64,000 nucleotides of DNA from Crossaster papposus (taxonomy: Eukaryota > Echinodermata > Asteroidea > Velatida > Solasteridae): positions 682,001 through 746,000 of the forward strand of contig JBAIAA010000318.1 of NCBI GenBank assembly GCA_037893245.1, read 5' to 3'. Below, piece after piece: positions 46,501 to 48,872 of this stretch (positions are counted from its first letter, which is position 1; the number at the start of each line of letters is the position of its first letter). A program made the translations under genes and the position numbers. The notes under the pieces were generated by a model. That model was given only the letters and a program-made list of their open reading frames with translations. It ran no database searches and had not been told where the DNA came from.

Positions 46501-48872
46501 AAATTCACGCTTACATGTGCCAACTTGATTTGTTTCTTTTTTTATTACAGGGCATATTCGTGTTCATTTGCCACGGACTGATGAATATCGAGGTAAGTAG
46601 CTATTAATTAAACACAGTGGTGATTCCAATATCTACGTTTCTTACGGAGTATGTGACCTACTCCCACGAAATCAGAGTAAAGTTGACGTTTTGATATTTT
46701 GCGATATTGGTATTTCCAGATTCCGTGAATTCTTAGCTTTAAAATGATATATAATTTATTGGGTAAAAGGGTATTTAAAAATATATAATATTGAGCAAAA
46801 CCAGCGGTCATTACACACATTAAATTAAGAATAGTTACTGAGAAAACACACTACATTTTACTTCTTGGGTACGCTCAGTAAAATTTAATTTATATTTGTT
46901 CTGCTAATCTTTTGCAAAAAATACTTGTTAGGAATTGTATCATGCCAAAACTCCCAAAAAGATTCCCCACTGTCTAATCGGCTATTTTCAATCATAACTT
47001 AATATAGCATAGCGCGACTTGACGCCGTTTTCGTGGGAGGAGGTCACATGAATAATCTTTCTATAGAACAAATGATTATGGAAAGAAGTGTGCATATGAA
47101 ATAAACACCTAATGTCGGAACAAGCCCTCGAGTTAAATATGTAAAGGGAAAGAAGTGTGCATAAGAAATAAACACCTGATGTCGGAACAAGCCCTCGAGT
47201 TAAATATGTAAAGGGAAAGAAGTGTGCATATAGTCTATTCAAACTCGTCGAATTCCGGTTATACAGGCAGATTGGTGTATCAATAATGTCCAATTGATGA
47301 CAACATGCAGCATTAAATTTGGCACACAGTCGGAGTATGACATGAACAAGATATTTGGCTGTAGGGCCGTCGCAGATTTGCCATTTGAAGAAATATAGGT
47401 AGAATAACAAGCTATGACTACCATTTGGAAAATTAAAAAAAATTGCTTGTTATTTCGATTTTGAAGGATGCTCCAAACCATTTAATTTCGTTTTCTGAGT
47501 ATGCACAAACACTCTTGCGTCATGCGATTTTAACAAAATAACCCTCCAAATTAACATTCCATGCACTCAAACAACATTCAAATTTGCAAACGAATTTGAA
47601 GGTCAAACGAATATTTCTAAATGAAACTGAACGCCTTGAAGGTGAACAAGAACCACCGAATTGGCACCATGACCAAAATCACCTAAATAAGTGCTGCTCT
47701 AACAAACAAATTTGAATTATTTTCTTTACGAACTTGGTTGGGAACATCCACATATTTCCCTTTTAATCTAGATTTTCCGGCTGTTGAAAAACATTTTTCA
47801 TTCTAATTCATCAACTCTTACTTACAATTTTGTCTAAGAAAAGAATTTACACGCTTTTACCAAACCACTTTATTCATAAATTATAGGCTATTAAACGTCA
47901 ACGTTTGTTCAACTTTTTGGGGCACCAGGTTGAGAATATGTGACCCACCACCCCAAAACCAGGCTAAAGTCGAAATTTTTCATATGAGAGATTTTTGTAT
48001 TGCTAGCGTTTTAAACTTTAAAATGATACATCACATGCACCAGTACCGCTATGGAATGAAAAGTAACGACGCTTCAAAAAGTGACATTTTGTTGCCGTTC
48101 GCGGCAACAAGTTTGCTCAATTTGAGTAATAGCAACGACAACAAAAATCAGGAGAAGGCCGATATTATCACTTTCGGGGATTTTTAAAAAGGTTTAAACA
48201 TGAACAGCCTATAAATCAGAGTTTTAACTAACGATTTATGAAGAAAAAAAATCGACCGGCAACACATTATTTTTTTGTACAATGCCATATCTCGAAATGG
48301 CATTTGCCGACTTCCGCCTGGTTTTGGCCTGGTTGGTCACATATTCGCCATTACCGTTCAAATTCGTCTAAGCTGTTGCCAACAGGCAGCATTCAGAGAC
48401 CAAATTCGTCTTTTATGCCAATCAATTTCAAACTTGTGTTAAATAAGTTAGTATGTGTATTTGAGTCAAGCACACATATCAGACTAATTTATTAACAGTT
48501 TTGGCCTCACCATAGTAGAAGTGTGCTTGTCCGTTTAGATATACACGTCCGTTTTTTGGGGGGCCATCCTGTTAATTATATAATAGCTGCAGCAAATAAT
48601 GCTATTGCATAAGTCATCTTAGAACTGTTCACAGTCCGCCTCATTCTGTTAATTGTAACACCGTTTCTTTGTAAATTATACTGGGACAATTTATGTTTTA
48701 AACAGCTTCATTTGATCCCGTGCAGGTCCAGAAAGCAATGAAGCGGCGGCGAGCTAACAAGGTCTCCGGCCTAGGGGCATCGTCATCCGAGCCCACGCAG
48801 TCACAGTCTGGCTCGAAGAAGACCATGGTGACCGCAATTGGTAGCGAGGGCGACAAGGACGACCGAATGTAA
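5976..48872 (+). CDS. adhesion G-protein-coupled receptor (GAIN/GPS/7TM), 20-exon gene model, 777 aa
   Basis: This is a predicted plasma-membrane receptor of the adhesion GPCR class. Residues 1-54 form a hydrophobic signal or anchor exon and 55-170 a Ser/Thr-rich stalk of two identical repeats. Residues ~171-475 form a GAIN domain ending in a GPS (C429, W432, C444, C462, C464, H466), with predicted self-cleavage N467|T468. A seven-helix bundle follows at ~488-728, then a 48-residue basic tail. The new N-terminus TSFAVL would be the tethered agonist of the family. C554 (TM3 start) and C625 (second extracellular loop) fit the conserved disulphide. Every exon border is AG/GT and every phase agrees, giving 2334 nt without a stop. 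There are no lectin, EGF or Ig modules, so the ligand is unknown. Extra phase-1 exons in the long early introns cannot be excluded. Confidence 0.88.
6396..6773. mobile_element. TTAA-flanked MITE, AGGTAGTATACACC family, full copy
   Basis: The ends AGGTAGTATACACCATT and AATGGTGTATACTACCT are exact inverse copies and sit between TTAA at 6392-6395 and 6774-6777. TTAA duplication is typical of piggyBac-type transposition. Other copies or pieces lie at 6778-7039, 20331-20572, 25462-25680, 29455-29500 and 57856-58219. An older fragment (gataggatacaccattgg) lies just before this copy, at about 6262-6393. Confidence 0.8.
6778..7039. mobile_element. truncated copy of the AGGTAGTATACACC MITE
   Basis: It directly abuts the full copy and repeats its interior (ctgtccgaagttttacaatc through ggtagtaaaatgtttcgata). 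It ends in gtatcctacct followed by TTAA at 7040-7043. The left end is missing, suggesting nested insertion or recombination. Confidence 0.65.
7044..9253. other. intron 1 sequence without recognised gene
   Basis: This is AT-rich intronic DNA with poly-T and poly-A runs (8691-8711, 8959-8971). A short end fragment of the ccacatatcgtgctgggtat MITE lies at about 8427-8447. The part from about 7560 to 8160 is related to 57720-58800 in the downstream partial paralogue. Its short frames show no protein-like pattern. Confidence 0.6.
9254..9964 (-). mobile_element. PIF/Harbinger-like element remnant
   Basis: The right end, read inward on the minus strand, is GGGCCGATATTCATAAAAGC. The left end gactgatatttataaaagct matches it as an inverted repeat. 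The interior contains a Myb/SANT-like reading frame on the minus strand, as in the second ORF of Harbinger transposons. The DDE transposase ORF is absent. The right end recurs at 11103, 12600, 16170 and 17367 because surrounding DNA was duplicated. Confidence 0.6.
9524..9763 (-). pseudogene. Myb/SANT-like DNA-binding protein fragment (Harbinger accessory ORF)
   Basis: The frame encodes about 79 residues: a basic N-part (GKGKKRK), then SDEENLIYSETFDELK, then a run ending NRKKKDAWEVI. The acidic start, spaced Leu/Ile residues and the KKK-AWE-I close match the Myb/SANT-like domain found in PIF/Harbinger accessory proteins. It stops soon after this half-domain, far short of the usual protein, so it is a relic. 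It is antisense to the receptor and sits in its first intron. The assignment is by motif memory, not by a search. Confidence 0.5.
9950..11102. repeat. intron duplication block, copy without stalk exon
   Basis: The block starts at the Harbinger end (tatcggcccagg) and runs through aaggtcgaccaagtgtaac, gtgctccaaatcaatttcat, gaagaagggacacggttca and gacgaccggtcgt. Related copies start at 11103, 12612, 16177 and 17372, in part or whole. At 10661-10666 it keeps an uninterrupted tgttaag site that is filled by two MITEs in the 12612 copy. Confidence 0.75.
11103..11705. repeat. intron duplication block preceding stalk exon A
   Basis: It starts with the same tatcggcccagg Harbinger end, continues with atgatgctccaaataaatgt, and ends at the acceptor of the stalk exon. 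It is nearly identical to 17372-17941. A diverged copy lies at about 61900-62247 before the third stalk exon, and an exon-less piece at about 47465-47790. Confidence 0.75.
11706..11879 (+). CDS. receptor exon 2: Ser/Thr-rich stalk repeat A
   Basis: Acceptor cataacaccag| and donor tcag|gtaag frame a 174-nt symmetric phase 1-1 exon. It reads TTTDKEASTIQTSTEDP and onward to FSTTS. Including the split first codon, 26 of 58 residues are Ser or Thr, as expected of an O-glycosylated mucin-like stalk. It is base-for-base identical to the exon at 17942-18115. Because it is symmetric, one or both copies can be used without breaking the frame. Confidence 0.8.
11880..12480. other. intron 2 start, no gene seen
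   Basis: The first ~60 nt match the sequence after stalk exon B (18116-18180), then the two diverge. The rest is AT-rich. From about 12240 it resembles the interior of the Harbinger remnant near 9700-9800 (cttgtgtatagatttcaagg). Confidence 0.6.
12481..12621 (-). mobile_element. second copy of the Harbinger remnant end
   Basis: The sequence ctgccaactatagctggcaac through gcaggcttttatgaatatcggccc matches 9825-9962 closely. Only the terminal part is present, with no Myb-like frame. Confidence 0.6.
12612..13338. repeat. intron duplication block, third copy, left half
   Basis: It matches 9950-10665. A 21-bp tandem duplication of caattattaaggtttgcatt lies at 12936-12978, which the 16694 copy has only once. 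The block is interrupted at 13339 by two nested MITEs and resumes at 15727. Confidence 0.7.
13339..15126. mobile_element. TGCTAGGTTCCC inverted-repeat element, long copy (Harbinger-like MITE)
   Basis: The termini TGCTAGGTTCCCACT and AGTGGGAACCTAGCA are exact inverted repeats. The flanks are TAA and TTA. The ~860-bp relative at 19110-19964 has TTA on both sides, so a 3-bp TTA duplication (PIF/Harbinger habit) is likely. The ends are dense in CGATC/GATACG words. The middle (about 13780-14560) is ordinary AT-rich DNA that the short copy lacks. No transposase frame. Confidence 0.75.
15131..15723. mobile_element. AGGCCCAGTCA inverted-repeat MITE
   Basis: AGGCCCAGTCACACCGG at the left and its inverse (tttgactgggcct) at the right flank ~590 bp of sequence rich in CGATC and TACGA. 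It directly abuts the preceding element across TTAA. Its last ~97 bp recur alone at 16835-16931. The empty site survives in the first block as tgTTAAgacg at 10661. Confidence 0.7.
15727..16176. repeat. intron duplication block, third copy, right half
   Basis: The sequence gacgaatcccacgcgagtc to cgttggagtcagcggggaat matches 10667-11100 and 16933-17366, so this segment occurs three times. Confidence 0.75.
16177..16834. repeat. intron duplication block, fourth copy
   Basis: It starts with tatcggcccaggaaccctg and matches the 12612 copy up to tattggccgctcgatta. It is broken by a MITE at 16223-16411. Confidence 0.7.
16223..16411. mobile_element. hAT-like MITE with ACGATATGTGGCAGAG ends
   Basis: The element is bordered by the 7-bp direct repeat attttac (16216-16222 and 16412-16418). 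The paralogous blocks at 11141 and elsewhere hold the uninterrupted site cacattttacaagg. The ends gaacgatatgtggcagag and ctctgccacatatcgtgctg are inverse. A second copy is at 51865-52046. The family assignment rests on a 7-8 bp target duplication only. Confidence 0.8.
16835..16931. mobile_element. end fragment of the AGGCCCAGTCA MITE
   Basis: This matches the final ~97 bp of the element at 15131-15723 (agtcgcacgctctttgtacg through tttgactgggcct). It is followed by the same duplicated flank, so it was copied as part of a segmental duplication and did not insert separately. Confidence 0.75.
16932..17941. repeat. intron duplication block preceding stalk exon B
   Basis: The left part matches 10667-11100 and 15727-16176. 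From 17372 on it matches 11103-11705 with only scattered differences, ending at the acceptor of the second stalk exon. Confidence 0.75.
17942..18115 (+). CDS. receptor exon 3: Ser/Thr-rich stalk repeat B
   Basis: The 174-nt exon has identical bases, acceptor and donor to exon 2. It is phase 1-1, so splicing exon 2 to exon 3 restores GAA at the junction and continues the repeat. Perfect identity with nearly identical flanks indicates a very recent duplication, gene conversion, or an assembly duplication. Confidence 0.8.
18140..18300 (+). repeat. tRNA-like SINE fragment after stalk exon B
   Basis: A tRNA-like head (A-box-like tctgtgggtagttc, B-box-like gggttcgagccc) lies just after the exon. 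A related piece (ggaggttctagcccgg) follows the third stalk exon at about 62460. The corresponding place after exon A lacks the B-box part. Confidence 0.4.
18548..18595. repeat. 15-bp tandem repeat, three copies
   Basis: Three perfect copies of atctcttatttacaa lie immediately before the acceptor region of exon 4. The pyrimidine-rich unit may affect the branch point or polypyrimidine tract of intron 3. Confidence 0.85.
18611..18768 (+). CDS. receptor exon 4: GAIN domain start
   Basis: Acceptor cttggcag| and donor acgaag|gtatgt; enters phase 1 and leaves phase 0. It reads TTPNVNTAKQPEQRTTK, then a helical-looking NEMEDSLRKQLEALDIS. The first part continues the Thr-rich stalk. The amphipathic helix fits the start of the GAIN subdomain A. 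Confidence 0.75.
18769..19109. other. intron 4 left part, nothing recognised
   Basis: AT-rich with a short (ttaa)n stretch near 18972-18990. No coding or repeat structure beyond that. Confidence 0.6.
19110..19964. mobile_element. TGCTAGGTTCCC inverted-repeat element, short copy
   Basis: TTA|TGCTAGGTTCCCACT at the left and GAACCTAGCA|TTA at the right. It aligns with both ends of the longer element at 13339-15126 but lacks its AT-rich middle. It is made almost entirely of CGATC/GATACGTTCC words with near-palindromic pairs. Confidence 0.8.
20099..20146 (+). CDS. receptor exon 5: 48-nt GAIN micro-exon
   Basis: Acceptor cttttgccag| and donor gtggg|gtaagt enclose 16 codons (SILGATSAFLSVQDSG), phase 0-0. 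The frame is open and joins the exons on both sides. Short Leu/Ser-rich segments of this kind are normal in GAIN subdomain A. Being symmetric, it could be skipped without a frameshift. Confidence 0.65.
20331..20572. mobile_element. AGGTAGTATACACC MITE copy
   Basis: It lies between TTAA at 20327-20330 and 20573-20576, in opposite orientation to the 6396 copy. The interior cgacgtttttcttgtttttc and the end caatggtgtatcatacct identify it. Confidence 0.75.
20867..20930. repeat. single arm of the foldback element at 56404-56688
   Basis: The stretch gagtgcaaggctgtgctgta through catcagtgtggg matches one arm of the large palindrome downstream, but no partner arm is present here. Confidence 0.65.
21560..21668 (+). 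CDS. receptor exon 6: GAIN domain
   Basis: Acceptor actccatag| and donor gatacaa|gtgagt; phase 0 in, phase 1 out. It reads DASTQMSVVSLVEASLSQVA, then GLRDGEMLQLSFGDT. The helix (VVSLVEASLSQVALGL) followed by a strand fits GAIN. A second acceptor at cgacccag| (21577) would shorten it in frame, so the exact start is slightly uncertain. Confidence 0.7.
22091..22150. repeat. inverted repeat around ACCCTGTGGAGACGT
   Basis: taccctgtggagacgt and acgtctccacagggta are exact inverse copies about 25 nt apart, in intron 6. The surrounding 200 nt (gtctccacaagg, ttcacgaaatagatacatg) recur diverged at about 45490-45640, so this is a dispersed repeat. Confidence 0.7.
22377..22547 (+). CDS. receptor exon 7: GAIN domain with acidic loop
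   Basis: Acceptor catttcattgcag| and donor gtcgaag|gtaaat; phase 1-1. It encodes VEVSSFSSPESLQGYVF, then an acidic loop KDDGQDGDDDDPKEEGE, then VSLAISTGSFAHVE. Strands separated by a variable loop are typical of GAIN subdomain B. The Asp/Glu-rich loop is unusual and could bind divalent cations, which is inference. Confidence 0.78.
22771..23157. mobile_element. TTAA-flanked MITE, AGGGATCGTATACG family
   Basis: agggatcgtatacgtttggt at the left and its inverse accaaacgtgtacgatccct at the right, between TTAA at 22767-22770 and 23158-23161. No frame inside. It is a different family from the AGGTAGTATACACC elements but uses the same target. Confidence 0.8.
23160..24950. other. intron 7 interior, no gene seen
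   Basis: 23160-23290 and 23450-23600 match 63170-63290 and 63490-63620 in the downstream partial paralogue (ctgctttgcagtcatg, tctagcaaatgct). The rest is plain AT-rich sequence. Confidence 0.6.
24955..25180. repeat. AAATGCT-rich dispersed repeat
   Basis: tctagcaaatgctaaaaag, agtaaatgct and acagatgctagtaaaagct occur here, at about 23500-23600 and at 63530-63720. Repeated forward and reverse AAATGCT/AGCATTT words suggest a foldback repeat. Confidence 0.6.
25462..25680. mobile_element. AGGTAGTATACACC MITE copy
   Basis: It lies between TTAA at 25458-25461 and 25681-25684 in the same orientation as the 6396 copy. It is shorter because the internal part after tgttcctatgttg is deleted. Confidence 0.75.
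25918..26062. repeat. 63-bp near-perfect hairpin with 19-nt loop
   Basis: The arms 25918-25980 and 26000-26062 pair at about 60 of 63 positions (for example catgtgaacggatctttttt with its inverse). As an intronic RNA it would fold into a long stem with a small loop. It could be a foldback MITE or a source of small RNA. Confidence 0.85.
26945..27153. mobile_element. palindromic MITE, GATGTGCCTCTG family
   Basis: The left half (tattcaaatgtgcccgtcaa, catgttttacataaatt) is mirrored by the right half (aattttatgtaaaacatg, gggcacatttgaataca). A second copy, with better preserved ends, is at 55369-55612. Confidence 0.7.
27200..27278 (+). CDS. receptor exon 8: GAIN domain
   Basis: Acceptor cttgttttaag| and donor accacgag|gtaaag; phase 1 in, phase 2 out. 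It reads PVRVLVVYQGLASETESTAS then VETTTR. A hydrophobic strand (VRVLVVYQGL) fits a GAIN subdomain B strand. The phase fit to both neighbours is the main support. Confidence 0.72.
27354..27378. repeat. poly-C run (25 C)
   Basis: An uninterrupted run of C about 75 nt after exon 8. On the opposite strand it is a G-run that could form quadruplexes. Its exact length is error-prone in assemblies. Confidence 0.9.
28551..28716 (+). CDS. receptor exon 9: GAIN domain core
   Basis: Acceptor ttgatgcccgcag| and donor aaaatg|gtaaat; phase 2 in, phase 0 out. It encodes SSSSFEAVAKVNSGILSCSV, then LEVGLEFSLQHKM. The V-N-S-G-I-L-S-C pattern followed by an alternating strand and H-K matches the end of GAIN subdomain B just before the GPS. 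Confidence 0.85.
29041..29105 (+). repeat. tRNA-like SINE head
   Basis: agttggtagagaggagaac (A-box-like) and gtggttcaaaagc (B-box-like) at tRNA spacing. It is related to 3325-3400. The mismatched stems argue against a functional tRNA. Confidence 0.45.
29642..29968. mobile_element. long inverted-repeat MITE (GCCAATGAAATGTCC family)
   Basis: The left arm (cactgacctctata, gtgcaacatggcgga, gagccaatgaaatgtcc) is mirrored by the right arm (ggacatttcattggctc, tccgccatgttgcac, tagaggtcagtg). The pairing extends to both ends. There is no coding content; it lies in intron 9. Confidence 0.8.
30840..30975 (-). repeat. tRNA-like SINE, family 1, minus strand
   Basis: Minus-strand reading gives a tRNA-like head (ggcgtagcggctctttctt, then gggttcgaatccggcc) followed by ccaatatgtggattgggtt. 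It matches the + strand copy at 43394-43693, with an AT-rich tail at its 3' side. Pol III A and B boxes are visible. Confidence 0.75.
31043..31110 (+). CDS. receptor exon 10: GPS first half
   Basis: Acceptor ttcccccacag| and donor gcaaaa|gtaagc; phase 0 in, phase 2 out. It reads DAAVGLEDKIVTRQCSFWNT; C429 and W432 form the conserved C-x-x-W of the GPS motif. The next exon supplies the second W and the remaining Cys residues. Confidence 0.92.
31111..31770. other. intron 10, nothing recognised
   Basis: AT-rich intron between the two GPS exons, without repeat ends or coding pattern that I can support. Confidence 0.6.
31771..31915 (+). CDS. receptor exon 11: GPS second half and tethered agonist
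   Basis: Acceptor ttattccacag| and donor acacag|gtaggt; phase 2 in, phase 0 out. The order EWSTNGC, TNCFCGHN, TSFAVLLQV matches the GPS consensus W..GC...C.C.H.T. Predicted cleavage is after N467, where many relatives have Leu. The exposed TSFAVLLQV is the expected Stachel peptide that activates the 7TM part. Confidence 0.93.
32760..32854 (+). CDS. receptor exon 12: TM1
   Basis: Acceptor cctttttcag| and donor cctaag|gtcaga; phase 0 in, phase 2 out. It encodes NDHALNVLSLVLGIVSIICL then ALTLILYAYLR, one clear transmembrane helix of the class B-type 7TM fold. Confidence 0.9.
33763..33865 (+). CDS. receptor exon 13: TM2
   Basis: Acceptor atactcggacag| and donor aacctg|gtcagt; phase 2 in, phase 0 out. 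FKFLQIKVHANLVASLMIAQ followed by LLFLTGINATENL carries the family pattern H-x-N-L....L...LLF..G. The next intron contains the LINE. Confidence 0.92.
34240..34384. repeat. dispersed host repeat split by the LINE
   Basis: cctgtccaaatttggttgaa, then gaatttggcagat, lead into (GAAA)n. The matching far side lies at 40533-40575, after (GAAA)n, where ggcgacgaatacaat is followed by a hairpin (tatatcagcc/ggctgatata). Together these look like one pre-existing repeat with an internal GAAA microsatellite that the LINE invaded. Confidence 0.55.
34385..34436. repeat. (GAAA)n microsatellite at the LINE 3' side
   Basis: About 13 GAAA units. The same repeat in the same orientation occurs at 40497-40532 beyond the other end of the LINE. 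Confidence 0.95.
34762..38691 (-). CDS. LINE ORF2: endonuclease and reverse transcriptase, 1309 aa, intact
   Basis: The apurinic-type endonuclease covers ~25-265, with Q61-E62, D165/N167 in AGDFN, and SDH at 256-258. The reverse transcriptase covers ~480-780: KSPGLDG, NWRPVSLLN, DQKKAFDNID starting at D621, RQGCPLSGLLY, the active-site YADD at 723-726, and FLGIQLG. The C-terminal part has a CCHC-like CGWC...H....C motif. No internal stop interrupts it. The true start may be one of several Met codons in the first 35 residues; the first ones overlap the end of ORF1. It would nick target DNA and prime cDNA synthesis there. Confidence 0.93.
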   Translation of the reverse strand: MIPMILFMYNYMMHTIQLFYFIMVLSLLSLNTGGCSSSTKNAAIRLYIKQSCNNPDIICLQETNHLKSIDICWKSWPYRPLCNEGCSHGTGVTTLVKNNEDFKISYSVTIVTGYVNYVQLDIKNTTYHVYNILIPQNNNQAFKVLEEIDSHTTKLEGGVIVMAGDFNCTHNPSLDRFRNNIETRHSVALALQNLYIGLSLCDVWRRINPDSTQFTWFRSNPNKPGLMSKARLDRFYVPGYIMSSVHSCDIFPCPFSDHSAIILNLNLSQKQKRGSSYWHFNNSLLEDICYDDIIKHFWKQWQTQKADYSNVCTWWDMGKSHFKRITQMYGAKSARQKRTKIKVLQETIDKLQSTPDLTPDTLEVLKEQREALSEMFKHEARGALVRARFQYTNEIDTCSTFFFDLEKSISASKNISEIRLPCGNTTDNPDEIKSHILSFYRDLYSRVDIDKDAQATIFDDLPTLDPSQAQDCDRPITYEEVDIAAQQLGKNKSPGLDGLTSEFYQHFWPILKEDLMFVFEASIRDNCLPISCRRAIITLLPKKGDLLDISNWRPVSLLNVDYKILAKVLANRLKDVISSVIHVDQSYTVPGRSLYDNINLIRDTLLFANYHNIPLAVLNLDQKKAFDNIDQEYLFSAMQAMGFGNHFISYVKLMYNQTESLIKVSGSLTCPFPFEKGIRQGCPLSGLLYTIAIEPLLHILRRNLHNKGFSLPESNTPLTVTAYADDISIFVTDDTGFRVVEDAYSLYHRASAASLNYKKSQGLWVGSWNNRTDHPLGFNWNNRGLKFLGIQLGNTNNYFQLNWQMCREKLTKVLSRWKGMSKYLSYKGKVLIANQLATSQIIHIIAALSPPEHILKELQNKLINFVWSDGRHWLKKDLLYQSPEKGGMGLTCLQARLLTYRFSVIQKFIKNPTHPFYIFLKHYLHQYRRLNFDFQLLCIHLDPKFLVHLPTFHGDILRAWMTLEARIDTQPDCIKFVYNLPLNAICLSEFIPIEQTLLSFRLLACGIKLVGDTFDRSSGKWYSAQYFRDRTLHPPSARTLQAELNNLQTIFMRAFPHLFNSTGYRLSTFHLRNIPTIPTPQPEIKIKPDLIITNSPSKTIYRYINQQVNFLEETTLTYWHKNGVIPVTQIIPWKQIYHLPVSKREANIQFRLLHNILPSLTVLHHIQPDISSLCGWCDERGTIIHLFIECPIIQPVLNLLHALLHRILPDVILNFDIYWSLLPYARSRLKEAVCVFNYLIMSLKSTIYSLYLTQSFNDPLIVWIFRLKCKILIEFHYYQSHNNLNKFTKKWDHNCSLFDLTGDKLTWLF
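38663..40286 (-). pseudogene. LINE ORF1: nucleic-acid-binding protein with CCHC knuckle, one frameshift
   Basis: The frame from 40286 encodes 439 residues to a stop at 38967, with a CCHC knuckle at C199-C202-H207-C212 and a Pro/Ser-rich C-half. A second frame continues from about 39005 to 38663 (ESDMDSVSWEDTGESQDKLE then a basic KKMQQRIRKLVKSL). Both read as one protein if a single base differs in the CCCCCC run near 39007-39012. ORF1 would then end at a TAA overlapping ORF2 by ~29 nt, a compact LINE arrangement. It could be a real mutation, a programmed shift, or a homopolymer sequencing error. Confidence 0.8.
40497..40532. repeat. (GAAA)n microsatellite at the LINE 5' side
   Basis: About eight GAAA units directly next to the LINE 5' end, in the same phase and orientation as 34385-34436. 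It is followed by the host-repeat hairpin at 40546-40575. Confidence 0.95.
40576..41987. other. right part of intron 13, no gene seen
   Basis: AT-rich intron sequence up to the exon 14 acceptor. I see no open frame with protein-like character and no clear repeat ends. Confidence 0.6.
41988..42138 (+). CDS. receptor exon 14: TM3 and start of TM4
   Basis: Acceptor ttttgtttcag| and donor tggctgg|ggtaag region, cut after the first G of the last codon; phase 0 in, phase 1 out. AVCRIITVLMQLFFSAAFSW then MLIEGGLLL is the hallmark TM3 of adhesion GPCRs (FSWMLIEG-LL), with C554 for the disulphide. PPKMLILMLIGW starts TM4. Confidence 0.95.
42165..42405 (-). repeat. tRNA-related SINE, family 2, minus strand
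   Basis: The minus strand holds a B-box-like ggttcgaattctg, then gtgcccctgggcgagacact, a cagg-tataaatgggtacc segment, tgagcgctgacatc, and an end near gcgctttataaatgcac. Copies with the same order lie at about 49420-49560 and 52640-52915. It occupies intron 14. Confidence 0.7.
42460..42523 (+). CDS. receptor exon 15: TM4
   Basis: Acceptor actatcctttag| and donor tttatgg|gtatgt; phase 1 in, phase 2 out. VPLLLTILSFAVGYHQYGIY completes TM4 and begins the second extracellular loop. Confidence 0.9.
42964..43033 (+). CDS. receptor exon 16: second extracellular loop and TM5 start
   Basis: Acceptor tataattgcag| and donor attttg|gtaagt; phase 2 in, phase 0 out. LCWLSAHHGQIWAFFTLVIV then VIL shows the conserved C-W-L-S and W-A-F. 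C625 pairs with C554 in known structures of the family. Confidence 0.94.
43394..43693 (+). repeat. tRNA-like SINE, family 1, plus strand
   Basis: ttggcgtagcggttctttcc (A box) and aggttcgaatcccgcctgg (B box) begin it, followed by ccaatatgtggatttgg. The tail is ggatccttggtttcattacc then (AAT)n. The tail segment recurs in reverse at 50577-50765. Confidence 0.75.
43930..44015 (+). CDS. receptor exon 17: TM5 end and third intracellular loop
   Basis: Acceptor ggacatcacag| and donor gaatcag|gtagtt; phase 0 in, phase 2 out. VNAVVVGVVLRTFLSLKMNK then DKDNADRIR gives the end of TM5 and the short charged loop. Confidence 0.9.
44016..45251. other. intron 17, no gene seen
   Basis: AT-rich with a T/G-rich run near 44700-44760. 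No repeat ends or plausible frame that I can support. Confidence 0.6.
45252..45372 (+). CDS. receptor exon 18: TM6 and TM7 start
   Basis: Acceptor ttccctgtctcag| and donor tcacag|gtaaga; phase 2 in, phase 0 out. ASFRAVIVLVPTLGLSWIFG, then PVFEYLFVILNSSQ. The motifs P-x-L-G-x-S-W-I-F-G and L-N-S-x-Q are diagnostic of adhesion GPCR TM6 and TM7. Confidence 0.95.
45640..46330. repeat. ~360-bp tandem duplication in intron 18
   Basis: The order (TTAGGG-like stretch, agtgagttagt, tccacagtccgtttttt, aacgggttagggttatatat, gacagctgagaggccca) appears from ~45640 and again from ~45990. The copies are diverged by scattered substitutions. Confidence 0.75.
46320..46352. repeat. interstitial telomere-like (TTAGGG)n
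   Basis: Four near-perfect TTAGGG units then a degenerate fifth. Shorter degenerate TTAGGG/TTAGTG stretches lie at 45645-45670 and 45985-46010, at the boundaries of the ~360-bp repeat. Confidence 0.85.
46551..46592 (+). CDS. receptor exon 19: TM7 end
   Basis: Acceptor ttttattacag| and donor atcgag|gtaagt; 42 nt, phase 0-0. GIFVFICHGLMNIE follows the LNSSQ of the previous exon to make Q-G-x-F-V-F, the usual end of TM7. Confidence 0.93.
47091..47232. repeat. ~68-bp tandem repeat, two copies plus a partial
   Basis: agaagtgtgcata, gaaataaacacct, tgtcggaacaagccctcga and gttaaatatgtaaaggga repeat in order, nearly identical, in intron 19. Confidence 0.85.
47465..47790. repeat. orphan copy of the sequence that precedes the stalk exons
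   Basis: gatgctccaaaccatttaat, tccatgcactcaaacaac and ggtgaacaagaaccac match 11370-11690 and 17610-17930 with divergence. The stalk exon itself does not follow. Confidence 0.65.
47791..48725. other. end of intron 19, no gene seen
   Basis: No coding pattern. 47930-48180 stays open in one + frame but has no recognisable domain, initiator context or splice link. Confidence 0.55.
48726..48872 (+). CDS. receptor exon 20: cytoplasmic tail and stop
   Basis: Acceptor gatcccgtgcag|; the frame continues from exon 19 as VQKAMKRRRANKVSGLG, then a Ser/Gln-rich part, and ends DKDDRM-TAA. The N-V-Q-K-A-like start and basic KRRR match helix 8 and the tail of the family. At 48 residues the tail is short and has no obvious PDZ-binding end. 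No AATAAA is seen nearby, so the 3' UTR end is unknown. Confidence 0.9.
   Translation, partial: VQKAMKRRRANKVSGLGASSSEPTQSQSGSKKTMVTAIGSEGDKDDRM

Noticed and set aside
46988..47410. 140-codon minus-strand frame with repeated segments
   Set aside because: It is created by the 68-bp tandem repeat in intron 19; no domain.
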